From Chloroflexota bacterium (lineage in GTDB: Bacteria > Chloroflexota > Anaerolineae > 4572-78 > J111), in assembly GCA_016860845.1 (NCBI GenBank), contig BOKF01000019.1, positions 1-64,000 on the forward strand: a stretch of DNA of 64,000 bases, read 5' to 3'. A model generated the notes under the pieces. It saw only the letters and a program-made list of their open reading frames with translations, was not told the origin of the DNA and did not search any database. Made by a program: the position numbers and the translations under genes. Shown in pieces: positions 41,453-51,649 of this stretch. The first letter of the stretch is position 1; every line of letters starts with the position of its first letter.

Positions 41453-43726
41453 TTAACCTGCTTCAAGGCTTGTCCTGAAGTCTGTTACCTGTTCTAGCAA
41501 CCTGTGATCAATATTCACGCGGGACCATGTTTCAAAAACTTTGTGAGCCAATTGTCGGGCTTGGTCTATCTCTCCTTTTTCCTTAGCAACACGAGCAAGC
41601 CCAAATTGCCCGTATGTACGGTCCAATGTACCGGATTGTTGCTCGGTATCGAGGATTTTTTTGAATTCGGCCTCCGCCTCTTCTAGGTTTCCTTGAGCCA
41701 AATATGTCTCCCCTAATCGGTAATGTGGCTCGACTGTTGGCCTTTCCCCTCCATATTGGTGAGCATTCTTAAGCGCCTCCTCATACAAATTGATTGCTGT
41801 CTGGTAGTCACCCTTGCTATAGGCAAGGTCGCCCCTGGCCAGATTTACTCGATATTGAATTACAGGTGGACAATCCATGGACACGGCTATAGTTAATGAT
41901 GCTGTAGCCTCTTGCATACTTTTTTGCCTTAGATATACCTTTGACAGAAAAGCATGAGCCAGTGCGACTAAATGGTTAGCGTCACTGCTTTTAGCACGAA
42001 GACTCTGAGCAATATGTAAGCCAGTTGTGATCTCCCGAATCGCATCTGAGAAACGACCCGCCTCAATATAAATCCACCCTAGCGCATCAATGCGTAACAA
42101 GGCCTCGTCCATTTTCCACCCCAACGTATTAGCTGCTTCCGCGGCCTTCTTAGCATAATGAATACGCTCGGAAAGGGTATGTCTACCTAAATAATGAGTC
42201 CAACGCATCATCAACTCGACTAATGTTTGATGGTCTTCCTTTTGTTCCACCCAAGCTAACACCTTAAAAAGATTAGATCTCTCAGGATCTACTACTGTTA
42301 AGTCACGACCTCCAAGGCAATTCCAATAACGTTCTTTCGGTAGGTCTCGCACAAGGTGCTTTTCTGCAAATTGTAAGAAATAGCGGCACCAACGCCTCCC
42401 AGCCTGCACTTCAAACTCTGGTTGTTCTCTAAGGTGAGCACCAGCAAAAGCAAGCACCAACGGGTGGGCCGAATAGCGTTTGCGGACCTCCACCAGTTCC
42501 TGATTTGTCTCTAATAAGGATAGGTCGAGCAACTGCGCTAGCCCCATCCGTAAGTATCCGCCATGCACATCGGCGGCAGACGCCAGCGCATCCCGGCTAG
42601 CCGAGTCGGCGAAGAAGGGCATGACCAATAATAAGCGACGTCCCTCCTCTGACAACAACCCCCAGGCTCGATCAAACAAATCCTCGAAAAGTTCGTCAAC
42701 ATTCTCATTAGCCTCGGCCAGGTTATCCATAACCTCGTCCAGCGCCATATCCTGATACTTGATGTAACCCAATGCCATCTCAATGGCCTTGGGATTGCCG
42801 GCGGTAATGGCGACCAATGGCCGGAGAATGGACTCGTCAGCGTAAGCTACATTTCGCAGGTCCAGGCTATGACTATGATCGCGGATTTTTTGGAACGCTT
42901 CGATCTCGGACAGACCGGCCAAGGGGACATCCCATAACCGGCGCAGTTGTCGCTCGCGGGTGGTGATGATGGCTTTACTGGGCGGCGGCACCCGTTGTAA
43001 AAAGTCGGCCAACTGGGGATCGGTCACGGTCTCGAAGTTGTCCACGATTACTAGGGTACGATGAGCGCGCAACAACCGCTCCACAGCGGCCCGTTTCTCT
43101 TCGGGAGACAGTTGACGCACTATGGAGTAGGCTAGTACATCGGCAATAATATCTAGCGCCTCGGTAAGCGATAAATCTCCATTGGGCTTGTCTTTGGCTG
43201 ACATCCAGACGATGGTCTCAAATGGTGCGATCTCGGTGACCTCACCGGCCAAGCACATGCGAGCTACCTTGAGCGCTAACGTCGTCTTGCCAACCCCACC
43301 CATCCCTTCAATAGAGATTAGAGGATGGGGCATCGCCAATCCTTCTCTTACCCGATTGATTTCCTCTATTCGTCCAATGAAATCGCTGCCAAATGGAGGT
43401 AAATTTTCGCGCACGCTGGGCAGGGCAGTATGGTCGTCGCCAAAGAACTGCCGCTCCAACGCTCCACCGTCGTAATAATCACCCGCCTGCAAGAACGCCG
43501 ATAACCAGCTCCGCTTCATACCGGCCTTTTCAACACCCCACCGCGCCAGCAATTCGACCGTGTCTGGTAGAGGGATACTTCTACTTTTCCACTTATCTAC
43601 CGCTTCCACACCAACGTGACAAAGTTCAGCCAAATCGTTTTTGATTGCGCCGATGCTCCGGCCCGTGTTGACCCTGGTTTGTTGAATGGCTTGCCAGAGC
43701 AACTCACCAAAACGTGGTTGAGCCAT
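41453..43726 (-). CDS. STAND regulator 3: HTH, NB-ARC and TPR
   Basis: 757 residues. N-terminal HTH-like region (IKNDLAELCHVGVEAVDKWK), Walker A IEGMGGVGKTTLALK (~139-153), Walker B LVIVDNFETVTD (~228-239), ITTRE sensor, GNPKAIEMAL motif; the NTPase half is close to STAND 1, whereas the TPR half (LGRHTLSERIHYAKKAAEAA, LGETYLAQGNLEEAEAEFKK) is different from the other two. Divergent from the EamA transporter gene. Confidence 0.85.
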   Translation of the reverse strand: MAQPRFGELLWQAIQQTRVNTGRSIGAIKNDLAELCHVGVEAVDKWKSRSIPLPDTVELLARWGVEKAGMKRSWLSAFLQAGDYYDGGALERQFFGDDHTALPSVRENLPPFGSDFIGRIEEINRVREGLAMPHPLISIEGMGGVGKTTLALKVARMCLAGEVTEIAPFETIVWMSAKDKPNGDLSLTEALDIIADVLAYSIVRQLSPEEKRAAVERLLRAHRTLVIVDNFETVTDPQLADFLQRVPPPSKAIITTRERQLRRLWDVPLAGLSEIEAFQKIRDHSHSLDLRNVAYADESILRPLVAITAGNPKAIEMALGYIKYQDMALDEVMDNLAEANENVDELFEDLFDRAWGLLSEEGRRLLLVMPFFADSASRDALASAADVHGGYLRMGLAQLLDLSLLETNQELVEVRKRYSAHPLVLAFAGAHLREQPEFEVQAGRRWCRYFLQFAEKHLVRDLPKERYWNCLGGRDLTVVDPERSNLFKVLAWVEQKEDHQTLVELMMRWTHYLGRHTLSERIHYAKKAAEAANTLGWKMDEALLRIDALGWIYIEAGRFSDAIREITTGLHIAQSLRAKSSDANHLVALAHAFLSKVYLRQKSMQEATASLTIAVSMDCPPVIQYRVNLARGDLAYSKGDYQTAINLYEEALKNAHQYGGERPTVEPHYRLGETYLAQGNLEEAEAEFKKILDTEQQSGTLDRTYGQFGLARVAKEKGEIDQARQLAHKVFETWSRVNIDHRLLEQVTDFRTSLEAG

Positions 43727-43952
43727 AGTGACCCCCTTATCTATTTCAAGCAGCTTTGCTGTGCTTATTGTATTGCTCTTGTAGAACCTTTAAACGGACA
43801 AACCCGGCCAAATTTTCGGACAGAGGATTGGTCAATGTCTGTCTGAAAAGTCTCCACTTTTTTGTACCCGTCTTTCCAAAAAAGCAGCCTCACTTACCGA
43901 GATAATACAACCAAGATGTTGAAGAGGTAATTTCTGGAAAGGAGTACGAAAA

Positions 43953-44825
43953 ATGAACTGGCTTATTCTACAATTGGTAGCGATGACCATCGGCGCTGCT
44001 AATGGGGTACTGGACAAATGGTTAGATCGAAGAAACCTGAACAATCCTCGGCTGTTTTTAGCCTCATTCGCGGTGGTCAGCTTGCCTGTGGCACTCATCG
44101 GGATCATTACCCATCCATTCATTACAAGAGCGGCCCTGATCGGTTTAACCAGCGGGTTATGCTTTAGTGGCGCAGTCGTGTTGTACTATCGAGCTGTCGC
44201 TGTGGAATCCATCGTCCGGTTGACGTTGCCAGGCCGATTGATTGCAGTCATCTCTCTACCGTTGAATGCTCTTATTCTGCAAGAACGAGTGTCTGCCGTG
44301 CAAGTGATTGCCTTTGTGCTAATGCTCGCCGGCGGCTGGCTACTTACGGTCGAATGGGGTGGGATAGGCAATAGGCGACCGACTCGCGGATTTTGGTTGA
44401 TGTTGGGCGTCGAGGCGCTGTACATGTTCCAAGACGTGCTAAAAAACGTCCTGGCCACGCAATACGATGCCTGGATGATGCTGACCTGGGAACGAAGCGG
44501 GATTGTGCTAGGGGCGCTCCTGGTGCTGGCTCATAGGCGTGATCGGATGGAGTTAAGCTCAACCTTCAGCAGAATGTCCGGGCGATTGCGCCTACTCTTA
44601 TTGGGCAAACCCGCTGCCCATCTGATAATGGGGCTGCTATTCGGCCTGGCTGTTCAACTGGCTGGTGTTGCGACGAATGTGATCATTGCCGGTGGAGCCT
44701 ATCCACTCATTGTAACCGCCTTGGCTTGGTTAACATTCAACAAACAACCGCGTTCGAGATGTTGTCGGGAAACATTCATCGGCGTACTGGGAGCGCTGGT
44801 TGGTATCTGTCTACTTATATTTTAA
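43953..44825 (+). CDS. EamA/DMT family membrane transporter
   Basis: 290 residues, ATG 43953 with GGAAAGGAG upstream. About nine to ten hydrophobic segments in two related halves, as in EamA transporters; segment two-three includes GLTSGLCFSGAVVLYYRAV and PLNALILQERVSAVQVIAF, the typical end of an EamA repeat. Substrate unknown. Confidence 0.8.
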   Translation: MNWLILQLVAMTIGAANGVLDKWLDRRNLNNPRLFLASFAVVSLPVALIGIITHPFITRAALIGLTSGLCFSGAVVLYYRAVAVESIVRLTLPGRLIAVISLPLNALILQERVSAVQVIAFVLMLAGGWLLTVEWGGIGNRRPTRGFWLMLGVEALYMFQDVLKNVLATQYDAWMMLTWERSGIVLGALLVLAHRRDRMELSSTFSRMSGRLRLLLLGKPAAHLIMGLLFGLAVQLAGVATNVIIAGGAYPLIVTALAWLTFNKQPRSRCCRETFIGVLGALVGICLLIF

Positions 44826-44976
44826 GCGAGATTATGGCGGATGTACAACTATTTGAGCATCACCTTTTCGACCGGCTTTTCAGCGGGCGGGTGGATCATC
44901 TGCCACATGTACAATGAGAACCGGAGTAAATTCGATGTATGCCGATAGTTGCTTGACTAAATACGGGGGTGCGAAA

Positions 44977-45255
44977 ATGAATCGGGATCAATTTAATCAA
45001 ATGGTTAGATGCGAACATGAGGCAGGGGATGACGATCAGGATCGGCATGCCCCGGAACCCTTGATGAACCGGTTCGTGTTGCTTCTAATCTACCTGGCTT
45101 GCCTGCGAGCGTCTCACCAACCACCATCTGAGGAAAGTGTCTTGCGTCTGTTGATTGTGGTTGTGGGTCTGGTGTTAGTCGTTGTGGCGCTGATTGCAGC
45201 TGGCGCAGCCAACCAAGTTGGTAATATCCTAGCCCATTGGCCCATTTTACCATAA
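44977..45255 (+). CDS. small membrane protein, unknown
   Basis: 92 residues from ATG 44977 (GGGGGTGCG upstream). Acidic N-terminal part, then two hydrophobic segments: FVLLLIYLACLRA and LLIVVVGLVLVVVALIAAGA. No family recognised. Confidence 0.5.
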   Translation: MNRDQFNQMVRCEHEAGDDDQDRHAPEPLMNRFVLLLIYLACLRASHQPPSEESVLRLLIVVVGLVLVVVALIAAGAANQVGNILAHWPILP

Positions 45256-45362
45256 TTTCGCTGATCACTAGCCGAGTACCCTACACTCCATTCTATTGAC
45301 ACGGATTGGTGGCTGCGTAACTGGGCTGGTTATGTAATAACTCTCAAGTTAGGAGGACAAAG

Positions 45363-45545
45363 ATGATGCTGAGTCTGGAAAAACTCCTACTAGCCGCTGG
45401 CATGATCTATCTCCTGGGATTTATGACGCCCATAGGACTCTTAAAGCTGTTGATCAAAAGCCGGGATGATGGGTATTTCCTTAGCGTTGTACTGCTACTG
45501 CTCTCGATCCCTTTTGGAGCACTGCTCATAGCTTTCGTGTCTTAG
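45363..45545 (+). CDS. small two-pass membrane protein
   Basis: 60 residues with a strong TTAGGAGGACAAAG before the ATG. Two hydrophobic segments flank a short charged loop (KSRDDGY). No family recognised, but the ribosome binding site supports a real gene. Confidence 0.6.
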   Translation: MMLSLEKLLLAAGMIYLLGFMTPIGLLKLLIKSRDDGYFLSVVLLLLSIPFGALLIAFVS

Positions 45546-45729
45546 CCGCTTGCCTACTACCTTTCTCTGCTTCGATATGAGGTGGAAAAACGTTCGAAAA
45601 TGGAGCCCCGTAGATCCAATTTTGAGTGGTTTGGATTTGCTCCGATCACAAATCCAAACCCTAAGGCGGATGCAGCTATCCCCTTCGAACTATTTTCGAG
45701 CCACGTTGTCTGAACATCAGAATACGCGT

Positions 45730-45758
45730 TTGACAAACTAATAGTATTAGTTTATAAT
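45730..45758 (+). promoter_or_regulatory. perfect consensus promoter of the MBL-TetR operon
   Basis: TTGACA 45730-45735 and TATAAT 45753-45758 separated by exactly 17 bp; both hexamers match consensus at all six bases. Confidence 0.85.
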
Positions 45759-45772
45759 CTAATTATATTAGA
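45736..45772. promoter_or_regulatory. two TetR-type operators in the promoter
   Basis: AACTAATA-G-TATTAGTT fills the spacer between -35 and -10 exactly (45736-45752); a second related palindrome TCTAAT-TAT-ATTAGA overlaps the -10 and start site (45758-45772). Both share the (C)TAAT/ATTAG half-site. A repressor here would shut the promoter fully; the TetR protein two genes on is the likely ligand. Confidence 0.8.
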
Positions 45773-45855
45773 CAACTCTTAGCCTACAACTTGACGCAGT
45801 AAGTAAACAGGTGCCTACTGCGGAGTTACTACTATTAACGATTAAGGAGTTTGCA

Positions 45856-46506
45856 ATGCGAATAACAAATCATGGCAATTATCTAATCCAACTAACCCGC
45901 TTCCCAGTCCTATTTCCCGTGAACTGCTACCTCGTACGTGAGGACAAGGATCTGACCCTCATTGATGCCGGTCTGCCCGGTAGCGCAGCGGCCATTCTTA
46001 ATACCGCCAACGAGCTGGGGATGCCCATTCAACGCATCGTTTTCACCCACGCGCACGGGGATCATCTCGGCTCGCTTGATGCGCTACACCATTTGCTGCC
46101 CGAGGCTGAGGTGCTAGTCTCCGCCCGCGATGCGCGCTTTTTGGCTGGCGAACTGTATGATGGCGATCGGGTCGGCTCGCTTCAGGTGATCAGTACCCCA
46201 GGTCATACGCCGGGTCATATTGCGCTGTTCGATCCCCGTGATAGCACGCTCATCGCCGGCGACGCCTTCCAGACACGAGCCGGAGTGGCGGTGTCGGGCA
46301 CGGTGCGGTGGCTATTCCCATTTCCGGCTCTGGCTACCTGGTCTCGCTCGCTCGCTCTCGCCAGCGCCCGCAAGCTTCGGGCGCTCCAACCGTCGCGGCT
46401 GGCAGTTGGCCATGGCGAGGTGCTGGAGCATCCATTGGTTGAGATGGATCGTGCTATTGCGGTAACGGCCCGCGAGCTGGGAGAATTGCAGCCCCATGGC
46501 GCGTAG
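45856..46506 (+). CDS. MBL-fold metallo-hydrolase
   Basis: 216 residues from ATG 45856 (AAGGAGTTTGC upstream). Zinc-binding THAHGDHLG (~71-79), GHTPGHIAL (~115-123), DAFQTRAG and VGHGE give the metallo-beta-lactamase metal ligands. Substrate unknown. Its last 11 bases overlap the TetR gene; both are read from the operator-controlled promoter, so its substrate or a related compound may be the inducer. Confidence 0.88.
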   Translation: MRITNHGNYLIQLTRFPVLFPVNCYLVREDKDLTLIDAGLPGSAAAILNTANELGMPIQRIVFTHAHGDHLGSLDALHHLLPEAEVLVSARDARFLAGELYDGDRVGSLQVISTPGHTPGHIALFDPRDSTLIAGDAFQTRAGVAVSGTVRWLFPFPALATWSRSLALASARKLRALQPSRLAVGHGEVLEHPLVEMDRAIAVTARELGELQPHGA

Positions 46507-47068
46507 TGTGGGGATTGACCGAGGGCAGGTGGTGGCAGTGGCCGCCGAGCTGGCCGATGCCCATGGGTTGGAAAAGCTAACCCTTGCTCAGGTAGCGGCA
46601 CGCTTGGGCGTCCGCCTGCCCTCGCTGTACAACCATGTGGATGGTTTGCCAGGTCTCCAACACGAGCTGGCGCTTTTAGCTGGGCAGCAGCTATTGGAGC
46701 AGATCAGCCGGGCAGCGATTGGGAAGGCCTCTGACGTGGCGGTGATTGCCGTTGGTCAGGCCTATCGCCGCTATGTTCTCGAACACCCTGGCCGGTACGC
46801 CGCTATCGTACGTGCACCAGCACCGGATGATGTTGAACTACAACAGGTGAGTCAGGCGATCATCGACGTGGTCCTAGCCGTACTTGAGCCGTACGGCCTT
46901 GATGAGGAGGCCGCGATCCACGCCGTGCGGGGGCTGCGCAGCATCGCCCACGGCTTTGCAACGCTGGAGCTGGCGGGTGGGTTTGGGATGGCGCTTGATC
47001 GCGATGAAAGTTTTCTGCGGCTGCTGCGCGCCTATGTGACCGGATTGCGTGCCGCAGACAATAGGTAA
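46496..47068 (+). CDS. TetR/AcrR family regulator with WHG-type C-terminus
   Basis: 190 residues. N-terminal HTH: LTLAQVAARLGVRLPSLYNH (~28-47), then a ligand domain with AIHAVRGLRSIAHGFATLEL, the pattern of the TetR WHG domain. Overlaps the MBL gene and is predicted to repress their common promoter. Confidence 0.88.
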   Translation: MARSVGIDRGQVVAVAAELADAHGLEKLTLAQVAARLGVRLPSLYNHVDGLPGLQHELALLAGQQLLEQISRAAIGKASDVAVIAVGQAYRRYVLEHPGRYAAIVRAPAPDDVELQQVSQAIIDVVLAVLEPYGLDEEAAIHAVRGLRSIAHGFATLELAGGFGMALDRDESFLRLLRAYVTGLRAADNR

Positions 47069-48081
47069 AGAATCACCAGACGATTAGAAACATAGCTATC
47101 CATCAGCTACCAACTCCTTAAGGGGAGATGAGCTTGTGGAGAACCCACAGGTTCACAAGCTGCCCAAATCAGCCTTGAGCGGCTACTGGGTGTGCACTAT
47201 TGCGGCCAATCCTAAGAGGAGACGATTCCTTTGACTCCCACTTTTATGGCCGATTTTCATGGTGCCCACGCCTGGCTGGCGCGGCAAATAGATTGCTGGG
47301 TTTACTCAATAAAGTGTCTGGCTGTTTCTCGAGCTGAATTTTTTGCGTGGTCTCAAAGCGATGTCGGTAATGTACCGATGTACCAAGTACATCGCCAGCG
47401 ATGAGCGTCCATTTTAGGGGTCAGATGTACCTGGTACATCAGTACGTTGGTACATTCGCCAGGAAACTTCAATAATATTGGCTCAAGTAGTGAATATATG
47501 CCGATTGCCTATCAAGGAATACCAAACTTGCTCGATTAGTTTGCTAGTTGATTATATGACAAACCACTCAGTGTCACAGGAAGTCTCTACTTCATACAAG
47601 TAGTCTCAGCACCATTGCATGAAAGCAATATTACTGGTTGGCTCCACTAATGACCCACTGCCCCCGCTGAATTAAATCGTCGGATGGCTGTCTCCCTCGG
47701 CCCCGACTTGTTCGTAATTGCAACGCCGCGATGTACAAAGACCTGCCCTATTTCTTTACAGGCATCTGGCTACAACTGATCAGAAGTCCATAGCCTGGTT
47801 GAGGTTCGATACCAGAGAGGCCCACGCCTCATTCGGCAGTTTCTTTGGCTTCAGCCAATTCCGTCAAAGCAACGTTATCTCGTCCCACCTACCAGTGGGT
47901 ACCCTAAAGGTGCTACACAACGCATACCATTGGGCCGCACGGCATACCAACAGCAAAGCACATAACAGCAGCTTATTGTGGCAAGATAACTGCCTGTCTA
48001 GCTGACCTAATGGGATGAATCGCATATACCTTGGCTTTATTCGAACATTCGTGCTATAATGCTTTGGTCGCAAGTTACGCC
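47069..48081. other. 1-kb intergenic region with TGTACC palindromes only
   Basis: No supported gene. Contains the palindromes at 47376 and 47424; the rest shows short frames without ribosome binding sites. Confidence 0.4.
47376..47440. repeat. paired GATGTAC palindromes
   Basis: CGATGTAC-CAA-GTACATCG (47376-47394) and GATGTACC-T-GGTACATC (47424-47440), with further GTACC/GGTAC half-sites just outside (TGTACCGATG before, GGTACATT after). Regular spacing suggests binding sites for a dimeric DNA-binding protein, but no gene starts nearby. Confidence 0.6.
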
Positions 48082-48573
48082 ATGAATGCCAATGCCTTTC
48101 GCCATTTCTACGACTATCACTTCACTGAAAACCGCAAGATATGGGATAGTTATGTCACTCAACTATCCTATGAAAAGTTCACGCAAGAGGTGGACTACTC
48201 TCATGGGTCTGTTCGAGACCAAATTGTTCATCTCATAAGCGTGGATGAAGTATGGTTCAGCGAACTGCGAGGCGTCGAACCCTCAGAACCGTTTCCTCCC
48301 GCTAACTTTGATGATCGGAAAATCATTCGCGCGCACTGGGACAGCATTGAGCAAAGTATGCGCAATTATCTTTCCGAATTGCGGGACGATATGTTGTTCG
48401 ATAAGCCGATAGAAGAACCAGAAGAAGACAAAGACCTCATCCTGTGGCAAGTGCTTCTCCATGTGGTTAATCATGGCACAGATCATCGCGCCCAACTGCT
48501 CAGATTACTCAACGATCTGGGTGTCAAGACAACGTCTCAAGACTACATCTTCTACGTCTATAACCACTTGTAG
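48082..48573 (+). CDS. DinB family protein
   Basis: 163 residues from ATG 48082. Four-helix DinB/YfiT-like fold with metal-ligand histidines: HGSVRDQIVHL (~37-47) and VNHGTDHRAQLL (~130-141). Members are metal-dependent thiol or small-molecule transferases, often uncharacterised. Thirty bases upstream of the AlkX-like gene. Confidence 0.85.
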   Translation: MNANAFRHFYDYHFTENRKIWDSYVTQLSYEKFTQEVDYSHGSVRDQIVHLISVDEVWFSELRGVEPSEPFPPANFDDRKIIRAHWDSIEQSMRNYLSELRDDMLFDKPIEEPEEDKDLILWQVLLHVVNHGTDHRAQLLRLLNDLGVKTTSQDYIFYVYNHL

Positions 48574-48603
48574 CTGTTTTTCCATATGTACGCTTAGGTC
48601 ATT

Positions 48604-49872
48604 ATGCTAACCATCAATATCGAGACAGCCCGTCGCTTCATCCTCGGCAAGCAGGGCTTGTGGCCTGGGCGGCGCTGGCGAGGCATCGAGGGCACAGAGC
48701 AAGCCATGCGCGCGATGGAGTACTTGCAACTCGACCCGTTGCAAATCATCGCTCGCAGCCAGGACATCGCTCTGCATAGCCGCGTCCTCGACTACAGGCC
48801 TGGCATGTGGGAGGATCTGGCCTATCAACAGCGCAAGTTCTTTGACTGGGGTGGCTGGCTGGCCGTCCGGCCGATGGACGAGCTGCCGCACTGGCGCCTG
48901 GTCATGCGCCGCGAGCGCGATGGCGACTATAGCGACTCGCGCATTCGCCGTTTGGCTCGCGACCACGCTGAGGCTATCGTCGAAATGCGGGCCATCTTGC
49001 GCGAGCGCGGCAGCGTGAGCAACCGCGACTTTGCGATGGCGACGCGGACACGAACCCAGAGTTATCGCGGCCGCAAGGACAGCGCGTTAGCGTTGTATTA
49101 TTTGTGGCGCACCGGCGAAGTGATGACCCACCACCGCGAGAACTTCGAGCGCGTATACGCGCTCACGGAAACGGTCGCGCCGGCGCATCTCATTGGCGAA
49201 AGCGACGAGGATGAGGCTGACCGCTTCTTGATCAAAAAGGAAGTCGGCTTCTCCGGCCTGTCGCGGCTGAACCGTGTGGCTGATTCGTTTCACGGGCGCG
49301 GCGAGCCGGATCGCGCAGCGAAGAAGCTGCTCGGGGCGATGTTGGCTGATGGCGAGATCATCGAGGTGAAGGTTGAAGGCTGGAAAGCGGTGCATTATGC
49401 GCTCAGCAGCGATGCCGAGGTGCTACGCGATTTGAGCACAGGACGCGTGCCGAAGGCATGGACACCGTTGGAGACAAGCACGACTGAAGAGGTCGTCTTC
49501 CTCGCCCCGCTCGATCCCGTCAGTGCGCGCGGGCGAGCCAAAGTGTTATTTGGCTTCGACTACGTGTGGGAGATCTACAAGCCTGAGCACCAGCGCAGGT
49601 TCGGCTACTACACGTTGCCGATTTTGTGGGGCGAGCGGCTCGTGGCGCGCTTCGACAGCAAACTCGACCGGAGGACCAACACCTTCATCATCCAGGGCTT
49701 GTGGTTGGAGGATGAGGCTCTCGGCAAGGATGAGGCATTTGCGGAGGCCTTGGCTGGCGGGTTGGCGCGATTCGTTACTTTTCTCGGCGCGAGCAAGCTG
49801 GATGCAACGGCGATGGGCGAGCCGCTGCTGCGCCAACGCGCAAACGCTTCAACGGAAGCGCATTCAAGCTGA
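48604..49872 (+). CDS. winged-helix DNA glycosylase-like protein (YcaQ/AlkX family)
   Basis: 422 residues. The N-terminal ARRFILGKQGL and EYLQLDPLQIIARSQDIAL segments and a long winged-helix middle with FSGLSRLNRVADSFHGRG match the HTH_42 family, whose members AlkZ and YcaQ/AlkX unhook DNA interstrand crosslinks. The catalytic segment here reads QLD, the AlkX-type Q-x-D motif rather than AlkZ's Q-x-Q (from memory of the family). GC content rises sharply from here to about 51.6 kb. Confidence 0.8.
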   Translation: MLTINIETARRFILGKQGLWPGRRWRGIEGTEQAMRAMEYLQLDPLQIIARSQDIALHSRVLDYRPGMWEDLAYQQRKFFDWGGWLAVRPMDELPHWRLVMRRERDGDYSDSRIRRLARDHAEAIVEMRAILRERGSVSNRDFAMATRTRTQSYRGRKDSALALYYLWRTGEVMTHHRENFERVYALTETVAPAHLIGESDEDEADRFLIKKEVGFSGLSRLNRVADSFHGRGEPDRAAKKLLGAMLADGEIIEVKVEGWKAVHYALSSDAEVLRDLSTGRVPKAWTPLETSTTEEVVFLAPLDPVSARGRAKVLFGFDYVWEIYKPEHQRRFGYYTLPILWGERLVARFDSKLDRRTNTFIIQGLWLEDEALGKDEAFAEALAGGLARFVTFLGASKLDATAMGEPLLRQRANASTEAHSS

Positions 49873-50008
49873 GTGTGATGGCGACGTATCGCCCAACTCC
49901 TGTGTTGGGCGTCTTTTGACCAAAGCAAGGAGGAACCAGCAGATGGCGACCAATCCACCCAGACGGCAAGTCCCGAAGCCAAAGAGATCGGTCATACGGT
50001 GACTGCTT

Positions 50009-50930
50009 GATTCTGACCCTTCGATCTGCTGGCAGGCGATGCGAGACCTGACCGATGCGCCCGCGGAGGAGATCGCGGCCGAGCGCGCGGGTGGCCACCG
50101 AGGGGTGGGGTGCCCGGCTGCTGGCGTTGCAGGGCGAAGACGGCCAGTGGGAGGGAGGCGCGCTCTTCCCAGCGCGGAGGGCTCAATCCGATAGCGGCGA
50201 GCGGCCCAAGGGCCAGCCCTGGACCGCCACAGCATACAGTCTCGTGTTGCTGCGGGATTTCGGAGTCGACCCACGGTGCCACCAGGTGCGCCGGGCGGTC
50301 GCGTTGGTTAGAGATCACTGCCGATGGGAGCACGCCGGGCAGCCGTTCTTCAGCGGCGAGGTCGAACCCTGTATCAACGGTATGACCGTCGCGCTGGGTG
50401 CCTACTTTGATCAAGATGTTGATGGTGTGGTCGCGCGGCTAGTCGGTGAGCAACTCGAGGACAGCGGGTGGAACTGCGAGGTGGAGAACGGTTCGGTCCG
50501 CACCCGCTCTTCCTTCCATACCACGATTAGGGTCCTGGAGGGGCTGTTGGCCCACGAGCGCGCAACCGGTGGCTCGCCGGAATCCATCGCGGCTCGACGC
50601 CGGGGTGAGGAGTACCTCCTCGAACGAAAGCTGTTTCGGCGTAAGAGCACCGGCGAAGTGGTCGACCCGGCCTGGCTGCAATTCTCATTTCCAACCCGCT
50701 GGCACTACGACGTGCTGCGTGCCCTGGAGTACTTCCGAGAAGTCGGCGATCCGCCGGACCAGCGAATGGACGAAGCGATTCAATTGCTCCGATCCAAGCA
50801 ACAGCCCGGTGGTACGTGGGTGCTGGAGAACACACATCCCGGCAAAGTCCATTTCATGCTTGAAGACGGCGATGGTCGGCCCAGCCGGTGGAACACGCTA
50901 CGCGCCTTACGAGTGTTGGACTGGTATTGA
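50009..50930 (+). pseudogene. frameshifted prenyltransferase/squalene-cyclase-repeat protein
   Basis: The main frame (to 50930) encodes RVATEGWGARLLALQGEDG, PCINGMTVALGAYF, LEDSGWNCEVENGS and PRWHYDVLRALEYF-type repeats, the alpha-toroid pattern of squalene-cyclase-like proteins in a short, non-cyclase family. The expected N-terminus (LLDSDPSICWQAMRDLTDAP, 50009-50068) lies in another frame and is preceded by a stop, with the change near 50085. So a one-base shift and a lost start point to a decayed gene, unless it is a sequencing error. Confidence 0.6.
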
Positions 50931-51087
50931 GCACGAGACTAACGCAGATACCGCTGGAATGGGATAGGCAACTACCCGAACTGGCCCGTTCAGTGACACT
51001 ACCTATGTACGATCCCCCATACGAGCCGGGCGGTATACAATCGGATGCCGTAAGCGGTGCAGCCTGCGCCGCAGTTGGGAGGTTGAG

Positions 51088-51576
51088 ATGACTCACGCAC
51101 TGCACGATCCCGTCAGGCATAATGCCTGGGCGACCACACAGCTCCTAGAGTTCTGTCGGAGACTCGACGAGCAAACCCTGAACGCGACCGTGCTGGGCAC
51201 CTACGGCACGATTATCGCGACGCTGCGGCACATCATCTACTGCGAGATAGACTTTCTCGATCGCCTCCTCGGCCGGGAACCGAGCGACCCATGGCAGTTG
51301 GGAGAGACGACCGGGCTCGACGGGCTGATGGCGCAAGCGGCCCAGTTGGCGACCGATTGGGAAGTCTTCCTCGCCAGCGATGTGGACAGTGAGCGTCCGC
51401 TGCCGCCGGACGAAGGCACGAACACCATCCCGGCCGGGATCGTCATCGCCGTGGTGCTGTACCATGGCAGTGAGCACCGCGGGCAGGTCTGCACCATCCT
51501 CGGCGCACTCGGCCACGAGCCGCCCGACCTCACCCCTTGGGCCTACGCATTCGCCAGCGGGCGGATGCGGGAGTAG
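51088..51576 (+). CDS. DinB family protein
   Basis: 162 residues, GGGAGGTTGAG before the ATG. HDPVRHNAWATTQLLEF at the N-terminus, LRHIIYCEIDFLDRLLG and LYHGSEHRGQV give the three metal-ligand histidines of DinB proteins. Distinct from the DinB gene at 48082. GC-rich. Confidence 0.85.
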   Translation: MTHALHDPVRHNAWATTQLLEFCRRLDEQTLNATVLGTYGTIIATLRHIIYCEIDFLDRLLGREPSDPWQLGETTGLDGLMAQAAQLATDWEVFLASDVDSERPLPPDEGTNTIPAGIVIAVVLYHGSEHRGQVCTILGALGHEPPDLTPWAYAFASGRMRE

Positions 51577-51649
51577 GCGCGTGATGCATCGATCTCAACC
51601 CGCCGGAGACCCCACAGGTGCAGGAGCGGTAGGTTGCGACGCAGGGCCA

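Noticed and set aside
47376..47440. CRISPR-like repeat array
   Set aside because: Only two palindromes with different spacers and no regular repeat length; no Cas genes in the window.
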